DNA of 64,000 nt from positions 144,616-208,615 of the forward strand of contig NZ_JARXHX010000009.1 in assembly GCF_031127835.1 (NCBI RefSeq), in the 5' to 3' direction. Of the stretch, positions 38,207-46,825 are shown in pieces (the stretch's first letter is position 1; each line of letters starts with the position of its first letter). The notes beneath the pieces were generated by a model. It searched no databases. It was not told where the DNA came from and was given only the letters and a program-made list of their open reading frames with translations. This DNA comes from Pelagicoccus sp. SDUM812002 (GTDB lineage Bacteria > Verrucomicrobiota > Verrucomicrobiia > Opitutales > Opitutaceae). The translations under genes and the position numbers were made by a program.

Positions 38207-38626
38207 ATGAAAAGGATCTTAGAATTCGTTTGTTTGGGCGCGGCATTGTCGGGCTTGGCGGCTTGCGCGGGACCAAATTTGGCGAGCCGTATCGACGCGG
38301 GTATGCCAGAGTTCGATTCCTGGCCGGAGGAGGTCCAGGAGACGGTAAGCGACGGGCAAATCGATATCGGTTTTTCCGAGGAACAGGTCGAGATGGCTTG
38401 GGGCAAACCTGACTACGTAGTGCGCGAGACCTTAGCGAGCGGGGAGACCGGGGAGCGCTGGGTTTGGGAAAAGAAGTCGCCTGCGATCGGTATTGGTATC
38501 GGCCTTGGGACTGGAGGCAGCCGGGGGGGAGTGAGCGGAGGCGTGGGCACCACGGTAGGCGACAGGGATCGCGTGAAACGTAGCGTGGTTTTCCAAGATG
38601 GCGTGGTTCAGTCCTACAGCGAATAG
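38207..38626 (+). CDS. small outer-membrane lipoprotein (BamE/SmpA-like)
   Basis: A 139-residue envelope lipoprotein. The signal peptide MKRILEFVCLGAALSGL ends at a lipobox (LAACAG) with the lipidated cysteine near residue 20. The mature part contains IGFSEEQVEMAWGKPDYVV, similar to the BamE/SmpA helix-strand unit, and a Gly-rich stretch (IGIGIGLGTGGSRGG) of unclear role. The BamE comparison rests on the WGKPDYV motif only, so it is tentative. Single gene. Confidence 0.68.
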   Translation: MKRILEFVCLGAALSGLAACAGPNLASRIDAGMPEFDSWPEEVQETVSDGQIDIGFSEEQVEMAWGKPDYVVRETLASGETGERWVWEKKSPAIGIGIGLGTGGSRGGVSGGVGTTVGDRDRVKRSVVFQDGVVQSYSE

Positions 38627-38849
38627 TTCCCGCAGTAATCATTCTCCATTTTGGGTGTTGGTTGAGAAGTCGATTTCGGTTACGACCGGCAGGGGAAGGA
38701 CTTGTCAACCATAGGGAAATGCGGGCTCTTGGCTTGAGCTTTGAGAATACCGAGTTGTTCCTTTTTGGCGGAGAGAATGCAGCTCTCTGCATCAAAGTGT
38801 CGATGACACTGCTGCAGGTTGATGGCAGCTTTTACGCCATCGACTTGGC

Positions 38850-40214
38850 CTAATGGTTGCCTGGTGCACCAGCGCGAGGGAAGGCCACTTCGATGCACGT
38901 GCCTCCCTGCTCTCTTGGCACCTTATTCAACCGCCAGTGATGGGTGCGGCAGAGCCGTTCAACGAGCGTCAATCCATACCCGTGCCCGGGAGCCGAAGCC
39001 GCGGCGATATCTTTGAATTCAGGCAGCCCCGGCCCGTCGTCCTCGATCCGAAGTCGCCCGGCGCCATCAATCGAATCCACGCGCACGCACAGCTCGCCAC
39101 CCGGAAGATGGTTGAATGCGTTGCCGATCAGGTTGTGGCACAAGACTGCCAGTACTTCGCGGTGGCAGTCGACCGTCACCGTTTGGTCGGCGAACCATTG
39201 GATCCGCAGCGGGTGTGTGGGATAGAGCGCTCGGATTTCGTCCACCACCTCAGAGACGACCTCGGCCGCGTCGACCGCCTGCGTTGGCTTCTGTTGTCCG
39301 CCTTCCCGGGCGACCATCAAAAAGATCTCGATCAAACGTTCCATGCGATGCACGGAACGTTCGATTCGCCCGAAATAGCGTTTCTGTGCAGCATCATCAC
39401 CGCTAGTCTGAAGCAAAGAGATCGCTCCTTTCAAGGTGGCGACGGGTGTGCGCAACTCGTGGCTACAATCCGCGAGGAAGTCGCGCTCTCGGGCTAGCGA
39501 CTCGTGCAGACGCGCTTCGTAGGCTTCCAAGGCGCTCTCGAGAACACCCACTTCGTCCTGGCCAATGCGCACCGCTCGTCCCAAGGGAAGCGTATCGGCC
39601 TTAACGTCCGGATTCCGTTTTTGCACACGCTCGGCGAGGACGACTATCGGCTTCAATGCCCACTGGGTGATCAGCGAAGCTACGGAAAGCGCCGCCACAA
39701 TGACGATAAGTACCACAATCAGGAGCGCTAATTGAAGCCAGCCGACAATCGCGTCGGTGTACTCATCTGCTGGGCTGACGAGCCAAGTCAACGCTTTCTC
39801 TGAACCTAGCGAATCGACCCAGATCACATACTCCTCTTCCCAGTCCGACCCCTCAGGCACGAGCATGTAGTCGAAAAATCCATACATCACTTCGGTTCGG
39901 TGTCGCTCACTGTCGCGGAATGCTGAATACAGCCCGCGTTCTGTGGGCGGATTCGCAAGCCCGAGCTCCTCGCTGATCGATTCGCTGGACGTATAGCGGA
40001 CCACGCCGGGCGGGAGCGGCGCCGTAGGCCCGGCCTGAGCCGCGTATTCGAGGAGGTGCTCATAGTACTTGTTTCGAATGAGCTCCTCTGCGGTGAGCAA
40101 CAGCATCCATCCAACCGACGCGAACACTACGGCCTGCAAAACAGCTAGGCCCACGAGCAGCCAGCGAATCCGAGAGGCCAGGCGGCTGGGCGGCCGTTTT
40201 TTCGATTCAATCAT
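38850..40214 (-). CDS. membrane sensor histidine kinase, paired with the OmpR-type regulator
   Basis: Inner-membrane sensor kinase of 454 residues. Two membrane helices (about 19-42 and 160-184) bracket a periplasmic sensor of about 115 residues, then HAMP, the H-box with H252 in LADCSHELRTPVATL, an N box HNLIGNAFNHLPGG, and G box EDDGPGLPEF. The first codon overlaps the response regulator gene by 8 bases, so the pair is coupled. It is likely the regulator of the TonB-dependent receptor encoded divergently, given the repeat sites between them. The signal is unknown. Confidence 0.9.
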   Translation of the reverse strand: MIESKKRPPSRLASRIRWLLVGLAVLQAVVFASVGWMLLLTAEELIRNKYYEHLLEYAAQAGPTAPLPPGVVRYTSSESISEELGLANPPTERGLYSAFRDSERHRTEVMYGFFDYMLVPEGSDWEEEYVIWVDSLGSEKALTWLVSPADEYTDAIVGWLQLALLIVVLIVIVAALSVASLITQWALKPIVVLAERVQKRNPDVKADTLPLGRAVRIGQDEVGVLESALEAYEARLHESLARERDFLADCSHELRTPVATLKGAISLLQTSGDDAAQKRYFGRIERSVHRMERLIEIFLMVAREGGQQKPTQAVDAAEVVSEVVDEIRALYPTHPLRIQWFADQTVTVDCHREVLAVLCHNLIGNAFNHLPGGELCVRVDSIDGAGRLRIEDDGPGLPEFKDIAAASAPGHGYGLTLVERLCRTHHWRLNKVPREQGGTCIEVAFPRAGAPGNH

Positions 40215-40914
40215 GTCGGGGCTCGGTCACGGCCATCTGGTAGCCTACTCCACGGTGAGTATGCAGCAGCGCGATGCGTTCCGCTCGATCCACTTCAGCG
40301 CGGAGGGTCGCGATGTGCGTGCGCAGCGCGTCGCTCCCGGGCGGTTCCTCCGCCCAGAGATGGCGTTCCAGTTCTTGGCGGGGGACGACGGCCGGGGATC
40401 GCGCCAGCAGGTATTCGAGGATCGAGTAGTCCATGGGCGTGAGGACGAGTCGCCGCGCGCCGCGGCGAACTTCCCGGGTAGAGGGATTCAATTCTAGGTC
40501 GTGCAGACGGAAAACAGAGGATGGAGACAGCGCTGAACTGCGGCGCACGAGGGCACGCAGTCGGGCAAGCAATTCCGGCAATGCAAATGGCTTTACCATG
40601 TAGTCGTCCGCGCCTGCCGCGAATCCGGTCAGTCGGTCGTCGAGCAAGTCTGCGGCGGTCAACATGAGCACGGGAATCCGAGGTGCGATGCTGCTCCGCA
40701 AACGACGGCAAACCTCCAGCCCATCGATGACAGGGAGGCGAAGATCCAGAATGACCGCCGCGTGCGTCTGCTCGTTCACGCGATGCAAGGCAAGGGCTCC
40801 GTTGGGTACGTAGTCGACACTCCACCCCCGTTGTTCGAGGTAGTCCTGAATATTGCCGGCTAGGTCGAAATTGTCCTCCACGAGGAGAACGGGAGTGTTG
40901 GGGGCGTCGTTCAT
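40207..40914 (-). CDS. OmpR/PhoB-family response regulator
   Basis: Two-component regulator of 235 residues. From ATG 40912-40914 the receiver domain (about 8-120) has acidic pocket LVEDN, phospho-acceptor D57 in VILDLRLPVIDG and the conserved K in MVKPFALPELLAR. A winged-helix OmpR-type output domain follows, with the GYQMAV ending typical of the family. A longer frame begins at 41073 but runs through the promoter region. It is upstream of and coupled to the kinase gene and divergent from the TonB receptor. Confidence 0.92.
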   Translation of the reverse strand: MNDAPNTPVLLVEDNFDLAGNIQDYLEQRGWSVDYVPNGALALHRVNEQTHAAVILDLRLPVIDGLEVCRRLRSSIAPRIPVLMLTAADLLDDRLTGFAAGADDYMVKPFALPELLARLRALVRRSSALSPSSVFRLHDLELNPSTREVRRGARRLVLTPMDYSILEYLLARSPAVVPRQELERHLWAEEPPGSDALRTHIATLRAEVDRAERIALLHTHRGVGYQMAVTEPRHD

Positions 40915-41097
40915 CTTAAGAAGCGCACGCGGCCAAGAAGTGCCGTCGTCCGAGTGGTTTCCAACTTGCTGGCCGAAACCCGCCACCCTTTCAACCTGTT
41001 TGTACTGCAACACGGAGTTAAGAAGCGCGATTTTGCGTTTCCTTAACGTTCGCCTCACAACGCGTTCACGCATGCTCGCGTAGACTCCCGAATCTAT
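40915..41097. promoter_or_regulatory. divergent control region with repeated TTAAGAAGCGC
   Basis: Between the response regulator start and the TonB receptor start. The 11-base sequence TTAAGAAGCGC occurs at 40916-40926 and again at 41018-41028, and a related element CCTTAACG (inverted) lies at 41041-41048. These are candidate sites for the response regulator, which would give autoregulation and receptor control. The repeats are seen; the binding is inferred. Confidence 0.45.
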
Positions 41098-43497
41098 ATG
41101 AGCAAGATTTCGAGACAGGTATCAAGGTTCACTCTATCAGCGCTGCTATTTGGCTTTCCAATTATCGCCCACGCCGCGGAGGCGCCCGGTGGGATGACGA
41201 TTCTTGTAAAGGACCAGATTACGGAGCGGCCGCTCTTAGACGCGAAGATCACGATCACGGAACGGGAAACCAATTCCACGCAATCGGTTGAAACCGACGC
41301 GCGAGGTCGCATCGTCATTGAAGCGCTCGACCCCGGCCTCTACTCGGTGAACGTAGCCAAAAGCGGGTTCGCTTCATCGTATGAGCCAAGCGTACGCGTG
41401 ATAACGCGCAAAAATATACAGATTGAGTTCGAACTACTCGAACTCCTTGGAGAGGCGGTGACTCTTGAAGGAGTGGAAGTTCGAGCGCGACAGGCCGATG
41501 CATTTGCTTCAGCCTCCAGCGCCTATCGCAATAGAGAGGAGTTGCGAAGCTCCGTTGGAGGCGGCGCCGATCCGCTCCTTTCATTGGACGGGTTGCCAGG
41601 CCTGGCTTCCACCAATGAATTCGCGAACTTCAGCGTGCGCGGCCGCGGCCCGAGAGATAATCTGATATTCGTAGATGACTTTCCCTTTGATAAAGCGGTG
41701 CACTTCGATGCGACGCTGGGCGAAGAAGAAGATGTCGGCGGCGGCGGACGCTTCTCGATCTTCGCGCCGAATGTTATAAGCGGAGCAGAGTTCTCACCTG
41801 GAGGATGGGGTCCGGCTTATGGCGGTCGAGCAGCATCGCTACTAAAATTAGAAGTCGCCGGTGGCAACCCAAGTCCATCCGCAAGTCTGCGCATTGATAT
41901 TGCGGGGAATGAATTTGGTTACGACGGCCCTGCCGGTATAGCAGAAGGCTCCACTTTGCTCGTTTCTGCCCGAGATCTGGATTTTGGCGATTTTTTCGAA
42001 GATATCGAAGAGCTAGACATTGGGAATCCTGTCTTGAGTGACATTATCGTAAAGTCGGTCATACCGATCAACCAGAACCACACGTTCGAAGCGCTACTGA
42101 TAGATACGCAAGAAGACTATACCCGCGACGTGACACACGTCTTTGCGTCGCCAAACTTCGAAGACGTCGCGCTGCTAGATTTCGAACAAGACAGTGATTT
42201 ATTCGGTTTCACGTTGCGGTCATTGATCGGCACAGAAGCTGTTTGGACCAACAAGGTTTACTACCGCAAAAGCGATAAGATCAGCTCAGAGGGTGAAGCC
42301 TTTCCTGATCTCGTACCCCCAGGAACGCCCGCATCCAGTTTTCCCGTACGGGAAGACATCATAACCGTCGGTGAAGGCGAGAAAGAGACCGGCTGGCGTA
42401 GCGACTTCACGACCGTGAATCAATGGGGCGTGTTCAGTGCAGGTATTCATGCAACGCAAGTTGAACTGGACTACGACACGGTCTTGGATGACGATTGGAA
42501 CCGATTTATATACGACGCCGATGACTTTAGACCAGACCCCAATCAGCGTTATATTACGCTGACGCCAGCCGACACCAACGCTTCGCTCAATCAGAAAGAA
42601 ACAAGCTATGCAGGCTACGTAGATCAGGTTTTTGAGCGGGGCGATTGGGACATTCGCACAGGCCTGCGGTTCGAACGAGACGGCTTTGCCGACGAAAGCT
42701 TCGCATCGCCTAGGTTCAGCGTCAATTGGCGGCCTAGCAATACGGTCAGATACTTTGCGACCGCTGGACTCTTTCATCAGTCGCCACGGTATCTAGACCT
42801 TGCCGCTGACACGTCGAATACACTCGAGAACGAAGAAATCACACACGGCAGTTTCGGTGTTCAATTTTTCCCTAACGAAAACTGGTCGGTATTGACTGAA
42901 GCCTACTATCAAAACCTCGACAACCTCGTGGTCGACCTCGATCGAGTAAGCGGAACGTATTCAAACATTGGAGACGGAACATCGTACGGACTCGATATTG
43001 TGGTCAACGGCACGATTCGCCAAGGCCTTTATACTACCGCCACCTACTCTTACAATGATGCCGTAGTCGACCAGAAGGACGGTCGCGGTGACGTAGCCAC
43101 CGACTTCAGCCGCGAGCATGTCGCTACCCTCGGCATGACCTGGGAAATCAGCGACCGCTGGAAGGTTGGAGCGCGCTACAAATACCTTTCCGGCCGGCCA
43201 TACGACGACTTTATTATTCACTCAGACGTGCTGGGAGCTGGGCAACCTCTCCGTTTCTCGAAAGAGATCACCGAGCGCAATGTGGGTCGCAACAGCGGTT
43301 ACGGCTTGTTGAATGTTCGCGTTGACTATCGGCGCTCATTTGGCCCCATAGACGTGACGACCTTTCTTGACGTGATCAACGTGACGGCAGCGTCGTCGAG
43401 CGACGACACCGAGTTTGACTACCGCCGAGGCGTTCAAGTGGAAGACGAAAGCGAAGCCGAACCGCTAATTGGTATACGTCTGGATTACGCTTGGTAA
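41098..43497 (+). CDS. TonB-dependent receptor with carboxypeptidase-like N-terminal domain
   Basis: Outer-membrane receptor of 799 residues. After a signal peptide (about 1-27) come a carboxypeptidase regulatory-like domain (about 30-115, EALDPGLYSVNVAKSGF), a plug domain (VSGFASxxxx region with NFSVRGRGPRDNLIFVDDF at about 180-200) and a long beta-barrel part ending in aromatic Trp (RLDYAW). Such receptors with this extra N-terminal domain import scarce nutrients such as glycans or metal chelates. It is divergent from a two-component system with matching repeats, so regulated nutrient uptake is likely. Substrate unknown. Confidence 0.85.
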   Translation: MSKISRQVSRFTLSALLFGFPIIAHAAEAPGGMTILVKDQITERPLLDAKITITERETNSTQSVETDARGRIVIEALDPGLYSVNVAKSGFASSYEPSVRVITRKNIQIEFELLELLGEAVTLEGVEVRARQADAFASASSAYRNREELRSSVGGGADPLLSLDGLPGLASTNEFANFSVRGRGPRDNLIFVDDFPFDKAVHFDATLGEEEDVGGGGRFSIFAPNVISGAEFSPGGWGPAYGGRAASLLKLEVAGGNPSPSASLRIDIAGNEFGYDGPAGIAEGSTLLVSARDLDFGDFFEDIEELDIGNPVLSDIIVKSVIPINQNHTFEALLIDTQEDYTRDVTHVFASPNFEDVALLDFEQDSDLFGFTLRSLIGTEAVWTNKVYYRKSDKISSEGEAFPDLVPPGTPASSFPVREDIITVGEGEKETGWRSDFTTVNQWGVFSAGIHATQVELDYDTVLDDDWNRFIYDADDFRPDPNQRYITLTPADTNASLNQKETSYAGYVDQVFERGDWDIRTGLRFERDGFADESFASPRFSVNWRPSNTVRYFATAGLFHQSPRYLDLAADTSNTLENEEITHGSFGVQFFPNENWSVLTEAYYQNLDNLVVDLDRVSGTYSNIGDGTSYGLDIVVNGTIRQGLYTTATYSYNDAVVDQKDGRGDVATDFSREHVATLGMTWEISDRWKVGARYKYLSGRPYDDFIIHSDVLGAGQPLRFSKEITERNVGRNSGYGLLNVRVDYRRSFGPIDVTTFLDVINVTAASSSDDTEFDYRRGVQVEDESEAEPLIGIRLDYAW

Positions 43498-43615
43498 CGG
43501 GATCGTAGTGGATGGTGCATGTGCTGCCATTAAAAGAACGAGGTGATATACTGGTTCTGGATGTCGTGCGCAGTGGAGGCTTGGGAGCATTCTCAGTTCG
43601 GAGATAGGAGACTAG

Positions 43616-44134
43616 CTATTTGGACAGTACCAATGTGACGATCGCTAGTAGCGATGCTATGGCTAACGCTGGCCCAATCTCCCTGAGCCCGGAATCGCCG
43701 ACGAGGCGTTTTTTGGGTGGCTCCCTTGCGTCAGCAGCTTTCACCTGACCTGATACCAGAGCATAGAGATAAGAGCCCGCGATCATCCCGGCGATCATGT
43801 AGAAAGCGTCGGCATTGAGCTGGCCTGCAGCGGCGGCCCCGGTTCCCGGACAGTAGGCGCTGAGGGCGAATCCGGCTCCGAATATCAATCCTCCGACAAT
43901 ATTCCGGGCTGGACGCAGAGGTTTAATTGAGAGCTCGACTAACCCAGCTCGCTTCAAGAAGACGACGCCTACGATTCCCACTACTACCGCTGAGAGCATG
44001 ATTTTAACCACGGTGAAGTCTTCGAGCAGCAAGGCCCCGAGCAGAATGTGGAAATCGGCTACTCCTCCTTTCTGTAGTAGAAAACCGAATACCGAACCGA
44101 AGACGACGGCTTTCAAAAGTTTTAGAGTATTCAT
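43616..44134 (-). CDS. YeeE/YedE family sulfur transporter half (short form)
   Basis: Inner-membrane protein of 172 residues, five or so hydrophobic segments. The cysteine motif AYCPGTGAAAAGQL and the GLIFGAGFALS segment are characteristic of the YeeE/YedE (TsuA-like) family, in which conserved cysteines pass thiosulfate or related sulfur compounds. ATG at 44132-44134 is chosen for the VFGSVFGFLLQKGGVADFH start. It follows the other half with a 16-base gap, so the two halves form one transporter. It is the last gene of the sulfur operon. Confidence 0.85.
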   Translation of the reverse strand: MNTLKLLKAVVFGSVFGFLLQKGGVADFHILLGALLLEDFTVVKIMLSAVVVGIVGVVFLKRAGLVELSIKPLRPARNIVGGLIFGAGFALSAYCPGTGAAAAGQLNADAFYMIAGMIAGSYLYALVSGQVKAADAREPPKKRLVGDSGLREIGPALAIASLLAIVTLVLSK

Positions 44135-44150
44135 GACAACCTTCGTTTGT

Positions 44151-44735
44151 TTACGGGTAGAGCAGGTGAGCAGTCGCGACACCTCCTACGAAGAAGCACC
44201 CCAGCGCAATCCAGGACGCTGCGCTTAGCTGCAACGCGCCACTGATCCCATGGCCACTCGTGCAACCGCCTGCGGTTCGCGCGCCGAAGGCGAGCAATAC
44301 TCCGCCCGAAAGCGCCCATAGGATACGTTGCCCATGGGAATCCTCTCCGAACATGTCTATCCAGAAAGCGGGCAGGGGTTGCCACGCTAGTGCGCCTCCA
44401 TGCCAAGCGGCGAGTAGGCTGCCAACGGCGATCGAAGCTAAAAAGACTATGCTGTATCCAAACTTTGGCGGATTGTCCTGATAGTAACTTAGGGACTTCG
44501 TCTTGCTAGGAGCGACCGTTCTTCCTAAGAGTCCGGCTATCGCGGCATAGGCCGACGAAGCTCCGATGGGTTTGCGCACGACGAGCATACTCATTAGGAC
44601 CAGTGCCCCTATAAGTGCGCCCACAAGCATTGGCGGCCAAGCAGGTTCGCCGTAGCGGAGGGCAAGTTCGGAAGGCTCACCACCGTATGCCAGCGGCGTG
44701 ACCGCGACGACTGGTGAAGCGATCAAGTGTCTCAT
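44151..44735 (-). CDS. YeeE/YedE family sulfur transporter half (long form)
   Basis: Inner-membrane protein of about 195 residues with several hydrophobic segments and the family cysteine motif ARTAGGCTSGHGISG. Its ATG (44733-44735) overlaps the stop codon of the upstream MBL-rhodanese gene (ATGA), so the two are translationally coupled. With the short half it makes a two-part YeeE/YedE system probably importing or exporting a reduced sulfur compound. Confidence 0.87.
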   Translation of the reverse strand: MRHLIASPVVAVTPLAYGGEPSELALRYGEPAWPPMLVGALIGALVLMSMLVVRKPIGASSAYAAIAGLLGRTVAPSKTKSLSYYQDNPPKFGYSIVFLASIAVGSLLAAWHGGALAWQPLPAFWIDMFGEDSHGQRILWALSGGVLLAFGARTAGGCTSGHGISGALQLSAASWIALGCFFVGGVATAHLLYP

Positions 44736-46150
44736 GCGGGCTGCATCTCCTTCTCTGGCCTCGCTATCGGAAGGCTGGCGCTCTTCCAAGCCATCCAGCT
44801 TCCCGGCAGCGTTCCCACATTCTCGAAGCCCATGCGTTTGAGGATGCTGGCGGCGATGCTAGCCCTGAAGCCGCTGGCACAATAAGTGACAACTGGCTTT
44901 TGGGGGTCCAAGCTGTCTTTCGCTTCCGCTTCAAGGTCGGGCACGAAGATGTGTTTGGAACTCGGGATGAATCCCGCCTGGTGTTCGCTCTCCGAACGGA
45001 CGTCCAGCACTTGTACTTCGTCGAGTGCTTCGTGAAGTGCCCCGGGGTCGTACACTTTCACGCAGGAGACGGGCTTTCCCTCCATGATCCAATTCATGAT
45101 ACCCCCTGAGAGGTAGCCTATAACGTTAGCGTGAGCGGTACGCCAAAGTAGGGCAAGAGTTGATTCGAGGTCGGTGTCCCGTTCCAGCACAAGGACGAGA
45201 GGTTGGTCGAACTCCAGAAGCCAACCCGACCATACCGACATCTCGCCTTGAGCTGCGATATTAAGCGATCTGGGTATGTGTTCCGCGGAAAACGCAATCG
45301 GGCTTCGGCAGTCGAGCACCGTGAAACTTCCGTCGGAGACGAGGGATTCCACTTGTTCTGGGCTGAAAGCCTTGGGGAATCCGAGTTCCATCCTCGAATC
45401 CGCGGCGGATGCATTTAGCTTTTTCATGGGGCGGTAATGCCTAGGTTCCTCTGGAGCCTCTCCTAATACCTTGTCGATGAAATCTTCTTCATCGGTGAGT
45501 GAAAAGTAAACGTTGTGGACTTTCTCGTATCCGATTGTTGAGTACATTCTGTCGCCGATATCGGGTCCACATGACGAACCAGCTCCGTGTCCGGGGTACA
45601 GCATGGTGCCATCCGGGAGTTGCGCAAAAAAGCCGTGTATGCTTTCGAAGAGTTCCTTTGCCAGTGCGTTCGTTTCGTCATCGCCCAGCAAGTCCGGTCG
45701 GCCCACCGATTCTACGAAAAGCGTATCGCCCGAGAATACCGCGAACGGGTCGTCTTCGTCCCCGTGGTGCGCGAGGTAGCTCAAATGCTCTGGCGTATGC
45801 CCGGGAGTGTGCCGGGCCACCAACCGGAGTTCGCCGAAGAGCGATTCATCTCCGTCTCTAGTCGGTTCGTAATCGAAGCTGTAGTCGGGCCCACTTTCGA
45901 TGCTAACCCGTACCGGGACGTCGCCTCCCAGTCTTTTTCGCAAAGCTAGGGAGCCACTCATGAAATCCGCATGGATGTGGGTTTCGTAGATTGCGATGAT
46001 CCGCAACCCCTTTTCCTTGGCGAGCTCCAGATATATATCGCAATCAGGGCGTGGATCGATTACCGCTCCAACGCCCGCCGAGTCGTCGCCGACGAGGTAG
46101 GATAACTGAGCGATTCCATCGGCATAAACAGGTTCTATAACAATAGCCAT
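44732..46150 (-). CDS. MBL-fold hydrolase fused to two rhodanese domains (persulfide dioxygenase-like)
   Basis: A 472-residue sulfur enzyme. The N-terminal metallo-beta-lactamase domain (about 1-240) has the metal ligands THIHADFMSGS (H58, H60, D62) and a second ligand region LVARHTPGHTPEH. Two rhodanese-like domains follow: the first (about 265-350) lacks the active-site cysteine, the second has it in TYCASGFRAS. This is the layout of persulfide dioxygenase/CstB-type enzymes that oxidise sulfane sulfur to sulfite or thiosulfate. It heads the sulfur operon with the YeeE pair and probably supports sulfide detoxification. Confidence 0.9.
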   Translation of the reverse strand: MAIVIEPVYADGIAQLSYLVGDDSAGVGAVIDPRPDCDIYLELAKEKGLRIIAIYETHIHADFMSGSLALRKRLGGDVPVRVSIESGPDYSFDYEPTRDGDESLFGELRLVARHTPGHTPEHLSYLAHHGDEDDPFAVFSGDTLFVESVGRPDLLGDDETNALAKELFESIHGFFAQLPDGTMLYPGHGAGSSCGPDIGDRMYSTIGYEKVHNVYFSLTDEEDFIDKVLGEAPEEPRHYRPMKKLNASAADSRMELGFPKAFSPEQVESLVSDGSFTVLDCRSPIAFSAEHIPRSLNIAAQGEMSVWSGWLLEFDQPLVLVLERDTDLESTLALLWRTAHANVIGYLSGGIMNWIMEGKPVSCVKVYDPGALHEALDEVQVLDVRSESEHQAGFIPSSKHIFVPDLEAEAKDSLDPQKPVVTYCASGFRASIAASILKRMGFENVGTLPGSWMAWKSASLPIARPEKEMQPA

Positions 46151-46492
46151 TTTTTCAGATTCTCCGTTAGGTTGTTCAGAATGCGTTCGGCATCAGCCTT
46201 AGCTACGAGCCGCAGCCTTCGTTGCATATGAAATGCCAACGAGTTTATCCGGAGCGGGCGCCTCGAACACGCGCCGAACCATGCATATTGCCATTCTGCG
46301 CTTTCAATATGCAACCCTGGTAAGTCATCGCGACTCCGATAATTTCGATTATGGATAGCTCTGAGGTAAGGGGCACAGCCCTTAGCTGGACCTTGTCGCT
46401 TACCGACTCATTTCCGCCGACTGAGGCTTTGATCGCGTGCAGATGTGGATGCGGTTTCACTGCGACCGGTCAAACGCCAGTGAACGGTCGGG
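46151..46492. other. divergent intergenic region of the sulfur operon
   Basis: About 340 bases between the MBL-rhodanese start and the truncated SpoIIAA-like gene. It contains an 8-bp inverted repeat (46283-46312). No gene seen. Confidence 0.5.
46283..46312. promoter_or_regulatory. inverted repeat upstream of the sulfur operon
   Basis: GCATATTG (46283-46290) and CAATATGC (46305-46312) are exact inverted copies with a 14-base spacer, upstream of the MBL-rhodanese gene. The AT-rich half-sites resemble the type bound by ArsR-like (BigR/SqrR) sulfide-responsive regulators, but no regulator gene is nearby. Candidate operator only. Confidence 0.4.
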
Positions 46493-46825
46493 CTAACCTT
46501 TTTGACCCTTGGCCCAGCTCAGGGCTTCTTCTCTCTCAGCGAGGGCGAAGTGTTTGAATTGCGCTGAGCTAATTGGCTTCATCGCCTGCGTTATTAGATC
46601 AACCCACTTGCTATCGGCGGCGAAGGCGATGCGCGTGAAGTCGTTGGCGTGTGTAACGTCGAACTTCGTGTCGGCCCAAAGACCGGCCGGTGTCCAACCG
46701 TCGAAGTCTATCATCTCGCAGTAGAGGCTGATTTTGCCATGCTGGGAAATTCGCTCTTTCAACATCGAGACATATTCATCGCAATCGCACGCACTGATCC
46801 GGATCGTAACCGAGACCTTGAGCAT
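46493..46825 (-). pseudogene. SpoIIAA-like protein, 5' end cut at a rearrangement junction
   Basis: Family SpoIIAA-like (STAS) protein. The C-terminal part matches closely: QHGKISLYCEMIDFDGWTP, AGLWADTKFDVTHANDF and KPISSAQFKHFALAEREEAL, with the conserved helix order of the family. Homology ends at about IRISA, right at the GATCCGGATC palindrome (46796-46805), beyond which the plus strand belongs to formate dehydrogenase. About 10-20 N-terminal residues appear lost, though an ATG at 46823-46825 still gives 110 codons, so a shortened product may be made. Confidence 0.65.

Noticed and set aside
38311..38320. GTTCGATTCC, a tRNA T-loop-like sequence
   Set aside because: It lies inside the small lipoprotein coding sequence, and no cloverleaf can be formed around it.
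37834..38406. Upstream extension of the MATE gene frame
   Set aside because: Not hydrophobic, overlaps the divergent lipoprotein gene; two ATGs at 37827 and 37833 fit the family start.
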